Assembly: GCA_009792885.1 (NCBI GenBank)
Contig: WMCF01000015.1
Span: 9,159,750 to 9,223,749 of the forward strand
Reading direction: 5' to 3'
Source: Eremophila alpestris peregrina
Taxonomy: Eukaryota > Chordata > Aves > Passeriformes > Alaudidae
DNA length: 64,000 nucleotides
Shown here: in pieces, positions 1 through 13,505 of the stretch
How positions within the stretch are numbered: position 1 is the stretch's first letter
Layout of the letters: each line of letters begins with the position of its first letter
Notes under the pieces: generated by a model
The model's database searches: none
What the model saw: only the letters and a program-made list of their open reading frames with translations
Told to the model about the DNA's origin: nothing
Translations under genes and position numbers: made by a program

Positions 1-512
1 CAAGAACTGACTGAGACCCTCAGGGTTAAGATCCCAGGCCGTGGGAAAAGGGGGAGCTGTGAAGTGGCCAAAGGGGAGGAGGGCTTGTTGCAACCTGACC
101 GCCAGGTGTGTTTACTGGACCAGAGACTGAACAATGGGGCAAGTTGCGGAGTACTGGCTGTGCTAATGCCAGGCTAAACGTGGGCTGTACTTACCCTGCC
201 TCTGCTCTGTATTGCCCCATCCCTTGGCCAAATGTCCTTCACTTTGAGGAGACCTATAAAGACTGTGAGCACTGGAACCCACCTCGTGCGCACTCCACTG
301 AAGAAGACATGTCTATGGGCAGATCTCCTCGAGGACTTGGCTCTTCTGTGGTAGCTGTAATCCCCTTCCCCTCTTTCTCTTTCTCTCTATTCTTTATTTC
401 TCTCCCACTATTGCATACTGTTGTTGGCACTAAATAAAGGTGCATAGTTGTGTGAGCAAACTGGTGTCATCCCCTGCTGTGTCTCTTGTGCTCTGAGATA
501 CTGAACCTATCA
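1..512 (+). mobile_element. Endogenous retrovirus LTR, left part cut by window edge
   Basis: Promoter and polyadenylation signals are laid out as in an LTR. There is a TATA-type box CTATAAAG at 254-261, a CT-rich tract at 361-415, AATAAA at 433-438, and then a GT-rich stretch (TGTGTGAGCAAACTGGTGTC) typical of R/U5. A possible CA terminus lies at 511-512. The left end is outside the window, so target duplication and full length cannot be judged. Open frames of 109 and 63 codons here overlap the LTR and look like chance frames. The family is not identified. Confidence 0.55.
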
Positions 513-571
513 GGACTTCGCAGGCAGCTGCAGACCCTGACAGAGGTCAGTCTGGGTCTGCAGTTAGAGCC

Positions 572-805
572 TGTTGTTGGAACATGCAGGTGGAGTCTGC
601 AAACCAATCCATGCAGTCAGAATTTGGCAGGAGATAACCAGCAGTGAGAGACTGCAAGGGAAACCTACAGTAGGAACCTGCTGCAGCCAGAGTCCGTGAA
701 TAGTTGGAATTAGTGTGGCTAAGCTGTGAAGAGGAATAAAGCAGGACCATATTCATGCTGTTTAACAAGAAGTCTGTGCCTCAGCTCATTTTTACCCTCT
801 CATCA
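572..805 (+). mobile_element. Second short LTR-like element
   Basis: This segment starts TGTTGTTGG and ends CTCTCATCA, consistent with TG...CA LTR ends. It carries AATAAA at 735-740, followed by a short U5-like tail. The flanking pentamers (GAGCC and GAGGG) match only partly, so a target duplication is not proved. It lies just downstream of the LTR at the window start, so it could instead belong to the same proviral remnant. Confidence 0.35.
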
Positions 806-821
806 GAGGGCTACTGCAACT

Positions 822-917
822 GCTGAGCACTGGAAAAGGCTGCCACGGGGTTCATGGAGCTAACCCTTTCTGGAGATATTCAAAGCCCGACTGTGCAACC
901 TGCTCTAGGGCCCATGC
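822..917 (+). mobile_element. CR1 LINE 3' fragment
   Basis: The stretch 'gagcactggaaaaggctgcc', followed by 'tggagatattcaaagcccga' and 'gcaacctgctctagg', matches the conserved 3' part of avian CR1. The terminal ATTCTATGATT-type tail is missing, so the copy is truncated at both ends. Confidence 0.7.
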
Positions 918-1470
918 TTTATTATACTTTATTTTACTTGTCCATATTTCAAAGAAGAGCTTAGAATATGTGGGTTTGTCTGGAAAAAAGAAAACTGAGA
1001 CACCGACAGGATGAAAAAATGTTACAAGAAAAAAGATGGCCACAAACAGGTAAACTTTCTCCTTCACTCAGAACAGAAAAGTAAATAATTAAACTGAGAC
1101 AAAGATCTGTTAATTTAGATAGTAGCTGACAAAAAATTTTAATGAGTCAAATGATAAAAACACTAAATGAATTTTTTAATAGTTTTGGATGTTATAAAGG
1201 TAGCAAAGAAATATTTTAAGGAATGGATAGAAAAATACAAGCAAGAAAAAATTATTTACTTAAACTTACTTGAGACAGACTAGTCTCTTTAACAGTTCTG
1301 ACACAAATGCAGGTATGTTTACAGGGTTTTTTGGGGTTTTTTCAGAGCATGTTAAAAAAAAATAAACACAGGTTTAATTTTTGGTTTGCAAGTGTGGATT
1401 TTTAGTTTTGTTTTTTGGTTTTGTTGTTCTAATTTTGTTTTTAAGATGTTTTTACTTCTTTTTCTAGCTT

Positions 1471-1904
1471 TTCCAGAGGATTTCCATTGGAAAACACACT
1501 GCCCTGGGATTGTGACACTCAGATTTTATCCAGGTGGGAATGCTGGTCTCCTCCCACTGGGTGGAGTTGGATTGGATGATGTAATTTTATCAGTCATGCA
1601 GTAATCTTCAATGGCCCATTAACAGCAGATATCTCCCTGGAGGGAGGATGGGTGGTGGAAGAGATAAAGAACACTGCCTCACCTGGTTTTAACAGCTGCC
1701 TATTAACAGAAGACACCTGCCTCCTACCTTCTGGAGTTAGAAGAGGTAAGCAGCACAGAATTATTCATAAATTTACTGCTCAATTTCATAGCAGTTAGCA
1801 TCCAAAAATAGCATGACTTTAAACAAGCTTGTAATCATTGCAAAATTTTTACCTATCTTCTTGTGATATAGCTTTTGGAAATATAATAAATACCCATATG
1901 TGTT
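1471..1904 (+). repeat. Dispersed or duplicated repeat, copy A
   Basis: This 434-bp block is repeated in the same orientation at 2565-2961. Shared landmarks are 'ttccagaggat', 'ggaaaacacactgccctgg', 'taacagcagatatctccctg', 'agacacctgcctcct' and 'acccatatgtgtt'. Copy A holds about 36 bp (around 'cacctggttttaacagctgc') that copy B lacks. The orientation is only relative. It has no obvious TG...CA ends, no AATAAA and no coding potential. It may be an old LTR or other passerine interspersed repeat. The 72-codon frame at 1386-1604 overlaps it and is not supported as a gene. Confidence 0.7.
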
Positions 1905-2564
1905 ACAGTACTGGGAGCAGCAAATTCTTGGAAGGAATAAGTAAAGAGTGTGAATAACTTTGAAGATATTTTCAAACATCTTAACAATCTCTTAACAATG
2001 ATTCTTGGTAAAGTGAAGAAAGAAGGTGCTAGCACTAGTGACTGCCACTACTCCTGACTAATACAAACTTTGTTCAATGCTTTATACACATTAGGTTAGA
2101 GTACTCCAAGGTGTTCTGCTCAGAATCCTTACAGAGCATTTCAATGGTTCTGGTCACAAAAAAAAGCCAGGCGAACCAACTTTATAAGGACACAATGGAA
2201 GTGCCTTGTTATTCCAGCAGCATTGCTATTATAGTGTGTCTTTAGAAAGAAAAGAGGCAGGGGTGAAGGGGAGAATGTGAGGGATATCATGTAAGAGAGA
2301 AATTTATATCAGCAAGGAGGGAAAAAATTAATTTATACAGAAGTAATGGAAAGAGACAGGATAGATAGAAAATCAATAACGAAATGCTAATATGCAATTA
2401 GGCCTTCATAAATAACACTATTTGCCTGATTTGTTTCTCATGTCTGACATTTTTAACTGATCAAGGGCTCCTGAAACGTGTTGTTCATACTTTTTTAATA
2501 CCTACTTTTTTATTTCATAAATTCATATTTATTTATAAAAAAGAAAGAATTTCTTTCCAGTGGA

Positions 2565-2961
2565 TTCCAGAGGATTTTCAGTGGAAAACACACTGCCCTG
2601 GTGCTTCTGAGTCTCAGGTTTTATCCAGGTGAAAATGCTGGGCTCCTCCCACTGGATTGGAGCCCAATGGGATGATGTCACACAGTGAGCCTTTAATGGC
2701 CCCTTAACAGCAGATATCTCCCTGGAGGTAGGAGGGGTGGTGGAAGAGATAAAGAGCCGAAGACACCTGCCTCCTCCCTCCTGGTGTTAGAAGACGTAAG
2801 CAACACAGAATTATTCTAAAATTTACTGTTCACTTTCATGGCAGCTAGCATGCTGTATCCAAAACCAGCATGCCTTTAAACAGGCTTGGAAACATTGCAA
2901 AAATTTTAACTGCTGTCTTGTGATACAGGTTTTGGAAATACAATAAGTACCCATATGTGTT
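2565..2961 (+). repeat. Dispersed or duplicated repeat, copy B
   Basis: This is the second copy of the block at 1471-1904, about 397 bp long and starting 1,094 bp further right. Sequence after the two copies (1905 onward and 2962 onward) is unrelated. That argues for two insertions of one family, or an old duplication limited to this block, rather than a simple 1.1-kb tandem duplication. Confidence 0.7.
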
Positions 2962-3651
2962 TTTGAAGTGTGTCTTAAAATTTTCCAGGTCATTCAGATT
3001 TTAAAATCCAATTTATTTCTGTTTCCTTTTTCTTTTTCTCGCTTAGAAGAATAATATACTCTTGTTATAAGTTGAGAAGACAACAGTCTGCAGGGTAGGC
3101 ATAGAAAGACTTTGTCTTCTGTTGCTCCTAATGTACTCATGCTTGTTGTTATTGAAATCAGTGGATGTTTTGAGAATAACTTTCAACTTCATAGGAGGAA
3201 GAAGAGAAAAAAAGAAAAGGGAGGGAGGGAAAGGTAGAGCCAGATAAATAACATGCTCATTATGTTTATCTTCTCATCTCCAGTTTCATGGTTTCATGAA
3301 GTTAAAGTGAAGGTTTTCAGACATGAACAATTCCAAGCCACTTTGAGGAGACCTTGACTCAGACTGAAATATCACATCAGTGCTACTGATGTCAAGAGTA
3401 GCTTACTTGCCAGCACAGTATTTTTGAATGGCTGACCATTACTATTCACATCACCACTGACTTCTGTTAGTGTAATAAGAATGAAACGGGAATAAACATC
3501 TCTCTTACTTTTTCAAAGGAAGTGATTTTCAAATGATGCACAGATGGTAGCAGTCTGATAAGGGTCTGATGACATTAACATATCAGATCCTTATGGAATT
3601 TAGAACACAGTGAAGTGGAACGTCAGGAACTCTCAGACTGGACTTTAGAAA

Positions 3652-3866
3652 ATGGTCTTCACTAAGAGGATGGTCAGTCACTGCAACTGGCTTTCCAGGG
3701 AAGTGGTCACAGCAGCAAGCCTGTCAGAACTCAAGAAGCATCTACAAGCATCATGGTGCTTGTAGTCATCCTATTATTTTTAGGTAGTCCTGAGAGGAAC
3801 AGGGAGTGTGACTTGGTGATTCACATGGGTTCCTTCCAACTTCAGATATTCTGTTTCCATTAAATA
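3652..3866 (+). mobile_element. CR1 LINE 3' fragment
   Basis: The order of motifs is that of a CR1 3' end: 'cactgcaactggctttccag', 'gaagtggtcacagcagcaag', 'gaactcaagaagcatctaca', 'tcacatgggttccttccaac' and then a decayed 'atattctgtttcc' tail. It is diverged and 5'-truncated. Confidence 0.75.
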
Positions 3867-4829
3867 GAATCAACTGTATACATATTAAACTGCATACATA
3901 GAATGAGGTTTAATAAATAAACAAACCGTGAATGTATTGCCTCATTCTGGGTGTTTTCTCATGGGTGAAGTTTTCATGGCAATGCCTAACTCTTAGGAGG
4001 GTGGTTTGTCACTATAAAACTTCAGGTGTCCTGCAATACAGTTTACAGAAACCAGCATGATGAAGAAAATAACAGTGAAGTGATAACATTATAAAAGCCA
4101 AGGAGAACATCTAGGGAGGTTTTTCTTAAATATACTTTATATTTGGAATTTCGAAGTTAATCTTATCCTAAAACACTTAAAGTAGATTAGATCTTTCTCT
4201 CTTACTGAAGGCATTGCAGAATCCCTTTTAAATTTCATAAGATGAATTATTTTTCTGAGACAAGATAAGATTTCTATATGGTTGATTTTATTTCCTTTAT
4301 TATTACTCTGTAGTCAAATACTGAGCTATGTGGTATTTTCAGTGAAATTCTCCCAGTCTGTTCTTGTAGAAGCTATTCAGATTTGCAAAAAATATTTTCA
4401 TAATTATTGGAGCAGAAACTAAAGTGTAAACATCCCAAATGTGCCTTCAACTCTTTACATTATACCTTCCTTGTTAGAACCCTCCAACACAAACTGACAA
4501 CCCCACAAAACAACCAAAACAAGGGAAAAAATTTAAAACCCCAGCCTTCAATACATAAACTGTTCTTGAAAAGAAGAATTTAAGCCAGATACACCCACAT
4601 TCCTTTTAGGTGTGCATTCTAAGAATTAAAATACTGGAATAATGTATTCCAGTGTGTATTCTATTCCATTTAAAACAGCTTCAAATGAAGAAACAGAAAG
4701 TAGCCTATTTTATTACATATACACATAGCTGAATTGATAAAATATTTTTCTGCTTTTCCAAAATCTAAGTTCAAATCTAGTCAGAACTGGATAATACAGT
4801 TAAGTCTGGGTTCCATATATTTGCTGAAC

Positions 4830-4938
4830 TGTGCACATGGTGTGATTCTTGGGGATGGTCCTGTCCAGAGCAAGAAGATTCAATGATCCTTGCGGGCTGC
4901 TTAAAACTTTGCATATTCTGTGATCCTGTGATTAGGAA
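4830..4938 (+). mobile_element. CR1 LINE 3' tail
   Basis: The sequence 'cacatggtgtgattcttggg' followed by 'attcaatgatccttgcgggc' and 'atattctgtgatcctgtgat' is a decayed CR1 terminal segment, including the ATTCTRTG-type repeat end. Confidence 0.7.
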
Positions 4939-4939
4939 T

Positions 4940-7900
4940 CATTAGAAAGATGCCATAACTCAACTCTTATTGTCTCAAGGGATATCAAGGATATCAAAGG
5001 GTACATAGCAAACCTAATGTCCTACAGGCTTGGTAGAAACTTATTCAATACTTAGTAATTTTCAATATTAGACACAGAGTTGTTCAGAGATGTTAAACTG
5101 CTCCATACCTCAGTCAGATGACAAGGAGTTTATTGAGGACTAGAAACTACTAAGTTTTATATGCACATGCTTAGATGGATATGTTTAAACTTAATTCTAC
5201 CTTTGGAAATAACTATCAAATGGCAGTGTAACTGTGAGTATGCCCCCAACGGTATCCTGTATAGTATTCTGCTATGACTATGCCTCTTCCTCTCTCCTTC
5301 TCCCTTTATTTCCCTAATATCCATTCTCTCTACTTCTCAAAATGTGTCCTTCTATATCCTAATATTCATAAAAAGTACTGATAAAATGTCATTTCTTTAT
5401 CTTACTTTTCATGTATATAAATTACCTTTCTGTTTCAGATAGTTTATAAGGTGAATTAGATTCTTAAAATGTTATTTCATTTGGAAACATTTGTGGTGCA
5501 TCTAAAGAAATACAGAAAAGTCAAGTAAAATTACTACTATATTATTTCAGAAAATAAAAATTTTTAGGTAGATTAGCTGGTAACAAAAAAATTACATGGA
5601 ACACCATAAATTAGATAAGCAGTGGCTGTTATTAAGAACTTTAAACAAATATTTTCAATCAAAATAAATTTTCTGTTATTTTTAGAATACTTCTGTAATT
5701 AGAATGCATTGAGACTGTAGGGAAAAAAAAAACAGAATACCAAATTTGTGTGTTTGTGGTACAATCTATAATCCAGTACACACATATTTAGAACACAGAT
5801 CATTCTGAAGGAAATGCATGAACGTGTCCAGAGACCTTTATGCACTGTTGGCCATCAAGTAAGAAATAATGTATTAAAATTAAAAAAAAAAAATTGCTCG
5901 GTAAATAGATTACATATTATAAATTTGCAATAAAATAGTAATGCACTTGCAAGTGAGAAAAGCCCTAGAATAGACACTGAGCTAGCAGGTGGCCAATTTT
6001 AACTTGAAGAATAGAACTTGTTACAAAGTTTTCACATATTGTCATTGATAATTAAGAGCTGTACTTCATTTCGCCCAGGTTGCAGCAAAAATTGACTTTA
6101 TTTTTGAAGGAAAATTGTGTTGGGACATAACATTCAAACTTTCTTTCCTTTCTCAGTTTTTTTCTTGTGATCTTTTATATCTAAACAGTCCCCTCTTTTA
6201 AATAATTAAATAATTAATTGAATAGAAAGTCCATACATCACACAGTCACACAGGGTTGGCTTGTATCTTTTAAAGCTCCTTTTAAAAAACTCACCAACAT
6301 TTCTAGTTAAATAAATTAATTGCATTTAAAATATGATAGTAGTGAAAAAATAGTCACTAAATTTCTATATAGCATGTAACCATATTTTGATGCTAAACAG
6401 CATCAATTCGTTGTTATCTGGTAATTTTGTCACTTGATGTAATTTTAAGGCATGGCATTAACATGTTTAGAGATTCCAGTAGTACATGCATTTGGGGAGA
6501 GATGCCTCACTTTGTCATCCTACATCTCTGCAATACCTTTGGACTTTGAAATGTTCCATTGGAATTTTTCTTAATGTTTTGCAATCAAATACACTGAAAA
6601 TATTATTGTAATGATCCAGTAGCCCAAGACCTCTTTATATAGTTATGGTTGGAATTTGTTTTTTTAAAAATGGACAATTAACGGCCATTATGAGTCTTTT
6701 CCTAGTCTTAAGCATATCTTGGCCAACAGAAAATCTTAAGGGAATTAATAGAAAACCCTGTGTGATTCTACCATTTTAGACAGAATACACATTCAATTCC
6801 TTAATGACTGTAGTGCAAAACAAACATATTTCACTTCCTGAATTATTCTCTTCCTACAGGTCATTATATGAAAAGGAGATCTGCTTGTTCTCCTTGAAAC
6901 AAATGTGTGTTGGGGAGTAAGAGCTGCAGTAGTAAATCAGTGCTTACTTGCTTACTTGAGTGTTCTTCTCCTTTTTGTGTTTTTTTTTTTTTTTCTTTTT
7001 TTAATCTTCCTGGATAGAACACATCTGAAATCTCAGGAAGTGTAATAAAATGAAACTTCCACCTTACATACAGCTCCAGACCTAAGTTTGCAAAAAAATA
7101 TATGGGTAGTGACCTATACCTCTCTGTAACATAGATGGGGTCAAATTTGTATGCATAAACAGTTTTTTTTTGGCCTTTGACTGTATGGAGAACTTGGACA
7201 AGTAATAAAAACACTTATTTATAAGTTATTTGCATTTTATACTTTATATTAACTAAGTAATTTAAGGATTATACAAATATGAATATTTACTGCATGAACC
7301 CAGAGTATTGTAAAAAATTTCCCTTCAGAAAGAAAATAAAAAGTAAACAGTTGGCAGTATGCCTATTTTTCCACTGTTTCTTCTTTATATAGCATACATT
7401 AAGAAGAGAGTATGAATAAAATGCCTATGCTTGGATTCAAACCACTCCAGCGCTTAATATTAATTGCTTTGACAAAGCATGTGTCAGAAAAGAACAAAAC
7501 AAAACAAAACCCCCTGACTGAACATCTTTTGTTCAAGTCCCAGCTCCACTAAATCTTCCAGACAGAATTTCCTTTGTGGAAAATTTTAATTCCCACTACT
7601 CTCTTTAAAACATTAGGTGTCCCTTAGATGAGCTATAGCTTTTGCATAATTGGGCAGCCTAGGACTCTTTCCAAATTTTCTATGATGGGCATAATTTTTC
7701 ATCAGCAAATCTGTCATAAGTTTACAAAATTCTAGGAACAATTATCCAAAAGAAGTAAATTATGATTTATGCAATGCCTATAAAATGTGACAGAGAAAAT
7801 CTTGTCTTTTTCTCTCTATTCAGAAAATAATTGTTCTGTCAGTTTGCACTTTAAACACCCCTAATAATATATAACATAGGCACCATTCTGTTGTTTCCTC

Positions 7901-8780
7901 ATGCACTACTAGTTTATCAAGGCAAATTTGTAGTTTCATATGGAAAACATATGGCCTTTTTGGAAAAAATAAAGCACTCTCTATTACTCTAAAGAATAAT
8001 TTATTCTATGAATAAACTGGTTTTTCCCACGCTGGTTTGGCAAGACAAAATGTCAAAAGAGATTTTTGTAGCTGTTTTATTGCTCATGTTTAAGTTAAAA
8101 TTGTGTATGTCAAACATGAACACTCCTCTTGCTTTGAGCTGACACAGAAACTTGGTGTGTTTTCATGGTGACATTTTGGTTCAGATTTCAGACAATAAGT
8201 ACATACTATAAGGTATTATTCTTGTATTATCTGTACTACCTCAAAGAAACCTCAATTACTACTTTGGCTTTTGAATCTCCAGAACACAAGAAAGCAAAAA
8301 GTTTACTAAGTGTAATTGAGATGCAAATGAAAAGAGAAGCAGTTTGGACACTGACAAAATTAGTCAGTCAACATCTTACCTATTTTTGTTTGAGATTTTG
8401 ATCTTTTTCATTGAATTAGGTCCCTGATTTGATATGAGAAAATGAAGGTTAGTGGTTGTTTCTACACTGTGGAGAAAATGCTTTCTGCCCCAATTGAAGG
8501 TTCATTATATTGATTAATATAAAATAGTCTGCAATAAATGTTGCATTCTTTATTTTACTTTGAGGTTTATACAATCAAATGTACTACAAGACTGAGGAAT
8601 GTTCTGCTGGGGTGCTTGCACTAAACTTAAACATATTGGCTGGAGAACGGTGCCCTATTCTGACAAGAAGTTGCAAGATGCAAAAACTAGACACCCTGGG
8701 ACATGAGTGAGTGGCTTCACTGAAGACTGCAGCTGACAATCAGATTAGACTATAACAGTGAGTGAGACCTGTTCAATCAC
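4940..8780. other. AT-rich non-coding stretch
   Basis: No gene or recognisable transposon is seen. It contains poly-A/T runs, for example near 5880-5893 and 6978-6995. The longest frame, 116 codons on the minus strand at 6864-7214, includes a lysine-rich block that is just the translated T run, and it shows no domain. It is probably intergenic or intronic. Confidence 0.5.
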
Positions 8781-9358
8781 TGTCAGGGTTTAAGCCCAGC
8801 TGGCAACTAAGCACCACACAGCTGCTCACTCAATATTCCCCCCTCCCCTGTGGAATGGGGAGGAGACTCAAAAGTAAAACTTGTGGGTTGAGATAAGAAC
8901 ACTTTAATAATTGAAAACAAAGAAAAATAAAACAACAAAATTAAAGAAGAAGAAGGGAAAGGAAAAAAAAAACTACCAAGTGATGCACAATACAATTGGT
9001 CATCACCCACTGACAGTGTCAGACCCCCCCTTCCCAAGCTCAGATCATCCACACATTAACTGGGTTAATCCCTCCACTTCATGTACTGGGCATGACATTC
9101 TGTGATATGGAATATCCTTGTGGTCAGTTTGGGTTACCTGTCCCTGCTGTGCTCCTTCTCAGTTTCTTTTGTGTTCCTTCTCACTGGCAGAGCATGAGAT
9201 GGGGTAGAGGGCAAAAGTCCTTGATTAGGATAAACAAGATGTAACAAAAAACCAAAACATCAGTGTGTTATCAACACCATTTTCATTCTGAATCCAAAAA
9301 ACAGCACTGTAACAGCCACTGAGAAGAAATTAATTCTACCGCAGATGAAACCAGGACA
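8781..9358 (-). mobile_element. Solo LTR of an ERVL-like avian retrovirus
   Basis: Read on the minus strand, the element starts TGTCCTGGTTTCATC and ends CTTAAACCCTGACA. It has the inside order known for a common songbird ERVL-type LTR: a conserved 5' part, an ATTAAA signal (8903-8908 on the plus strand as TTTAAT), CTTATCTCAACCCACAAG, then the terminal GTGGTGCTTAGTTGCCAGCT. It is flanked by an exact 5-bp duplication ATCAC (8776-8780 and 9359-9363). No internal retroviral sequence is next to it, so it is a solo LTR formed by LTR-LTR recombination. Frames of 81 and 64 codons inside it are incidental. Confidence 0.85.
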
Positions 9359-12300
9359 ATCACTCACTGATTAAGGTCAATCAATAACTTGGCAGATGGT
9401 ACATTAACCAAAGACTGGCAAAGGCTCAGATGCTGATGAGATTGAAGATACAAACCCTTACCAAAGAAGGAGTCCAAATCATCAAACTGTTAGATGAGTT
9501 AATGCTGTCAGAGTTCAATTTTTGCCTTAAGAGTTGTTATATTTTATTTAGTAAAATATATTTTCTCCTAGCACAGCACAGGAAAAAAATAATAGGCGGA
9601 ATGCTTGATTTTTTTTTTCCCCTGAAGGGAAACCTGGGTAGACCTGAAGTATCTAGTGACAAAAGAAATGATCAGAAAGCAAGATTTCAACAGCCACCAA
9701 CTTTGAGTATCTGTGTATTTCTGTCACTCTGAATCAGTACCTTCAGAATCTACATTTTTATGTTGAAATATAATATAGACTGAGGAACTACATGACATCA
9801 GAAGGGACCAGATTTTATTATGATGTATTTAACAGTGCATATACTTTAGGAAAGGTAACTAAGTTTGCGCAAATATACTGTGTATTTGTGATCTCTAAAG
9901 GGTTCTTTCTGGCTGTGAATACTTCAGTTACCTTCTCTAGGCTTTGATTTGCCTGCGAGTTGGTAAGAGATATACAACCTTAAAACGAATTATAATACTT
10001 TACATAAAATATTCAATTTCATCAATATTCTCAATCAATTTTGTGTCTTCAGAAATAGGGAATTTTAGCCATCCAGAACATAGCTGGAGAAATAAGAAAT
10101 TTCCTTGGTATTTTTCCAGAAGACATTTTTCACTTAACTTTCCAGACAAAACACTTTGCCCTAGTTGGGATTGACAGTAATTTTTATGACAAATAAATTA
10201 AGTCTCATCATGATTATATTTTACTGTTCAGAGAGTTCCCTGCAGACTGGCTGCAAGTTGTTTATCATTTAACAGAGTTCATTAGACATCAGTCTAAATT
10301 CTGTAACAGCCAGCATGTCATTTAAACCACTCTTGACCAGAGTGACTTAAAGTATCCTCAACCTGAATGAATTCAGAGGTGTAACACATTTATTCCAAGT
10401 CTCTTTCCTGGAGCAAATAAAATTAATAGTAATTAACTAAGCAAAAATTACTAACCTAGCTTCATTCCTCAGGAAAATATCTAGGGTAAAATTAAAAAGA
10501 AAAATAGAATGTTCTGCATCAAACTTCTTTCAATACTACAAATATGTCTGAAGACTCTGGATTTTGTTTTGTTTCTTTTTCTAGGGCATTGTATAAAAAA
10601 AAACCCAAACAAACCCTTTCCAACTAATATGTGCTAATTGATATGTGTATTTTTATATGGCACAATAAAGGAGATAATTTTAGGTTAGAATAATTTTCCA
10701 CTAGTTGTAACACAAAAGTGAAAAAAAAAGTCTGCAGTGAATAGATGTTTAGCAGATGTAAAATTGTCATATATAATCTGTGACATTATGTCAGCAAGAG
10801 GGCCCTTGTTGATAAAATGAACAGTGTCTGGGCTTTAGCTAACTGTCCCAGTTCTGCCAATTACGAAGCGACAAAGTTAATTCCCTTAAAGTCAGTGCTC
10901 TGAAATACATTACTGCAATACCATTAAAACCCATGCCACTCCACATTCCCTGGAAGGAGACAGAGTTACAATTGGATTTTTATGTCAAGGACTGGATTTT
11001 GGAGTGAATCTAAAATGCTCTATGGAAATTTGAAAACTGGGTGATTTTACATGATATGTCCCCTTGTTTGAAAATGCCACCCTTTCTAGATTCCTTTAAA
11101 GACAATTGATAGAACAGCATATTTTGACCCACAAGCTGGAGTGTTTTTCTGATGTCAGGATGGAAACTAAGATTTTTGAAGATATATACCTCAAAGAAAT
11201 TATTAAGAAAATAAATTGAAATAATTAAATCTTTAATTCCATGTAGGTTCCCATAAACCTACTATTTCAAGTTTCTGCAAATTAGTGAATAAAAGGCCTA
11301 CCACCAGCCTTGGTTGTCCTAGATGTCTTAGTTACTACCATGCTGATACTTGGTTCTCTGAATTTCAAAGAAAATAAAAATATTAAGAATCTGGTGGAGT
11401 AGACTGAATATCACTTCTACACAGAATTCATCTTTCTTAGGTACATGGATCCCTTGGTCAAGCTTTGGACTAAACCACAACTGAAGTAAAGTGGAAGAAG
11501 TGAATAAGAGGGTCAAGATGGATAAAGAGCAGCATGAAATCTAATGCAGAAAGGAAAAATATGAGATCATGGGAATGAGAACAGACTAGTGGAGAAAAAA
11601 ACAAAGATAGAGAAGGGAATCAGTTTGGCCGTAATGATGTAATGCCAAAAGACAAAATTCACTAGTGTCAATTTTATCTCTTGCCAACAGATCAGCAAAA
11701 CAAATGTAAAGAAGCAAGAAGGCTGGGAATAAAAAAAAAAATTGAAACATAAAAAATTATCCAAATGTATATGACCAAAATTTATGCTTTATCACAAACT
11801 AAAGTTGTTGTGTGTTTTTTTGTTTTGTTTTGTTTTATTTTTCTATAGATGTTAAAGAATGTGGGAAAATACTTTGATTATTTTCGAAAACATTCATTTT
11901 GGTAAGGACAAAAAAAATAAAGTTAGCTCCTGTTGACTTCAGTGTTACATACAGGATTATGGTTTGAACAGGTGGGAAAAAAGTTCCCCTCATAACTAAT
12001 TATGTATGCATTTTGCTATGTGTGCAGATATCCAGATAAGTATGGATGCAAGTACTTGACTGATTTATTGATGAAGAGAACTAACAATACTTTGCAGAAG
12101 TACAAGTTGTTCACTATATATACCCTTACACATACATTCTACAAAATGTCAAAAATCTATTTAATTCCAAGAAGTTAGATAGTAAAATTAGCATTCAAAT
12201 GTGATCAACCAGACACCAGAACCTAAAAGCACTGAGAAACTAAAGGCTAGATGTGCCAAGAAGCCAGATGCTGCCTTTGGAATAATATTTTTCAGGCCTT

Positions 12301-13440
12301 GGCATCAAAAATCTGTGATGCCATCCAAATTATTCCTACACCCTATCAAAGCTGTTTTCTTCAAAAAACATATTAGCTATATTAAATATCCAACAATAGA
12401 ATAAAAGTAGATGAGGGTTAAGATCTAAGCATTCTATTTGAAGTTCTCTTACAAGAAAGGAAATTTACACATTTATATCTGAGAATGATTTTTTGATACG
12501 AGATTTAAGTCAAAAAGATGATATGAGAAAGTTAGAAGACAAGCATTTTTCTCTGTGCTCCATGAGTCTTGTTTTCTCTTATACGTTGCCAAGAATTTCA
12601 CCCTGCAATATTAATAATAAATAGAGTCTAAGACAACAATCACAAATAACTTTTATGAAGCCAAACTAATTACTTATAATCATTCTTTTATGTTATTTCC
12701 ATTATGGAAGACCAGATTTTTTACTACAGGAATTTTTGTTCTAGAGATAGCTACTGATGTAATGGGAGTTTTGCTCTTACTCCAAGAGTCCTGAGATTAT
12801 ATCATAAAGCTCTCACTGTAAGATTTCACTGGACTTGGTTTTTGGTACACCTTTATGATCTTTACTTAATATCTTCCACACACTCATAGCTCACAAGTGA
12901 TAGCAAATCCCCATTGGAAATTCTAGAATAAACAAGGAGGCAGAGTGTCAAAGAGGTAAGACTAGTCCAGCAGCAGCTGTTTGAATGGAAGAAGCTTGTT
13001 ATTCTCCTTTCCTTCCCTGGCAGCTTAGCTCCAATCCCCAAGATCACTCATCACCTTTCTGATTTCTTAGCTGTGTGGTAGCTCCCTAAACAATTTAATT
13101 TCAGTTGTCAAATACATGCTGTTTAAGCTGCTTAAATTAACTTTGACTTGTTTGTCCTGAAAAAGGTCAGAAAGCTTTAAGAAGGAGCTTAATGGGTAGC
13201 TCTGAGTAGGGATCAACAGCTGGGGCAAAATGAAGGCTGGGGGCAGCAACTGCTTTTCCTGAAAGAAGTACAACTGGAAGAACTATAGGATGAGACTTTA
13301 TGCTCAACTATTCTAGATGGATAACAAGAGCTGGATAAGAAAAGAAAAAAAAAATACAGTTTCCAAAGAATTGGTAAAATTAAGTACATAATTGTTTTAA
13401 AGGAACAGATTTATACAATGATCTCTCCTTTGTGTTGATT
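9359..13440. other. AT-rich non-coding stretch
   Basis: No gene or clear transposon is seen. A 100-codon plus-strand frame at 9430-9732 begins right after the LTR but shows no recognisable domain and runs into a T tract. Short A and T runs are common, for example near 10599 and 11810-11840. Confidence 0.45.
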
Positions 13441-13443
13441 TCA

Positions 13444-13505
13444 GAATCCCAGAATCAATTAGGTTGGAAAATACTCTTGTGATCATCAAGTCCAACCTAT
13501 TTTTT
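13444..13505 (-). mobile_element. CR1 LINE 3' tail
   Basis: 'agaatcccagaatcaattag' followed by 'gttggaaaatactcttgtga' and 'tcatcaagtccaacct' is the reverse complement of the CR1 terminus. Only the last 60 or so bases are recognisable. The fragment at 14125-14265 may be the upstream part of the same or another insertion. Confidence 0.75.

Noticed and set aside
4633..4653. ACTGGAATA/TATTCCAGT 9-bp perfect inverted repeat
   Set aside because: Short, AT-rich and isolated; expected by chance in a window of this size.
6864..7214. 116-codon minus-strand frame
   Set aside because: It includes a lysine-rich block from a T run, with no domain, splice or promoter support.
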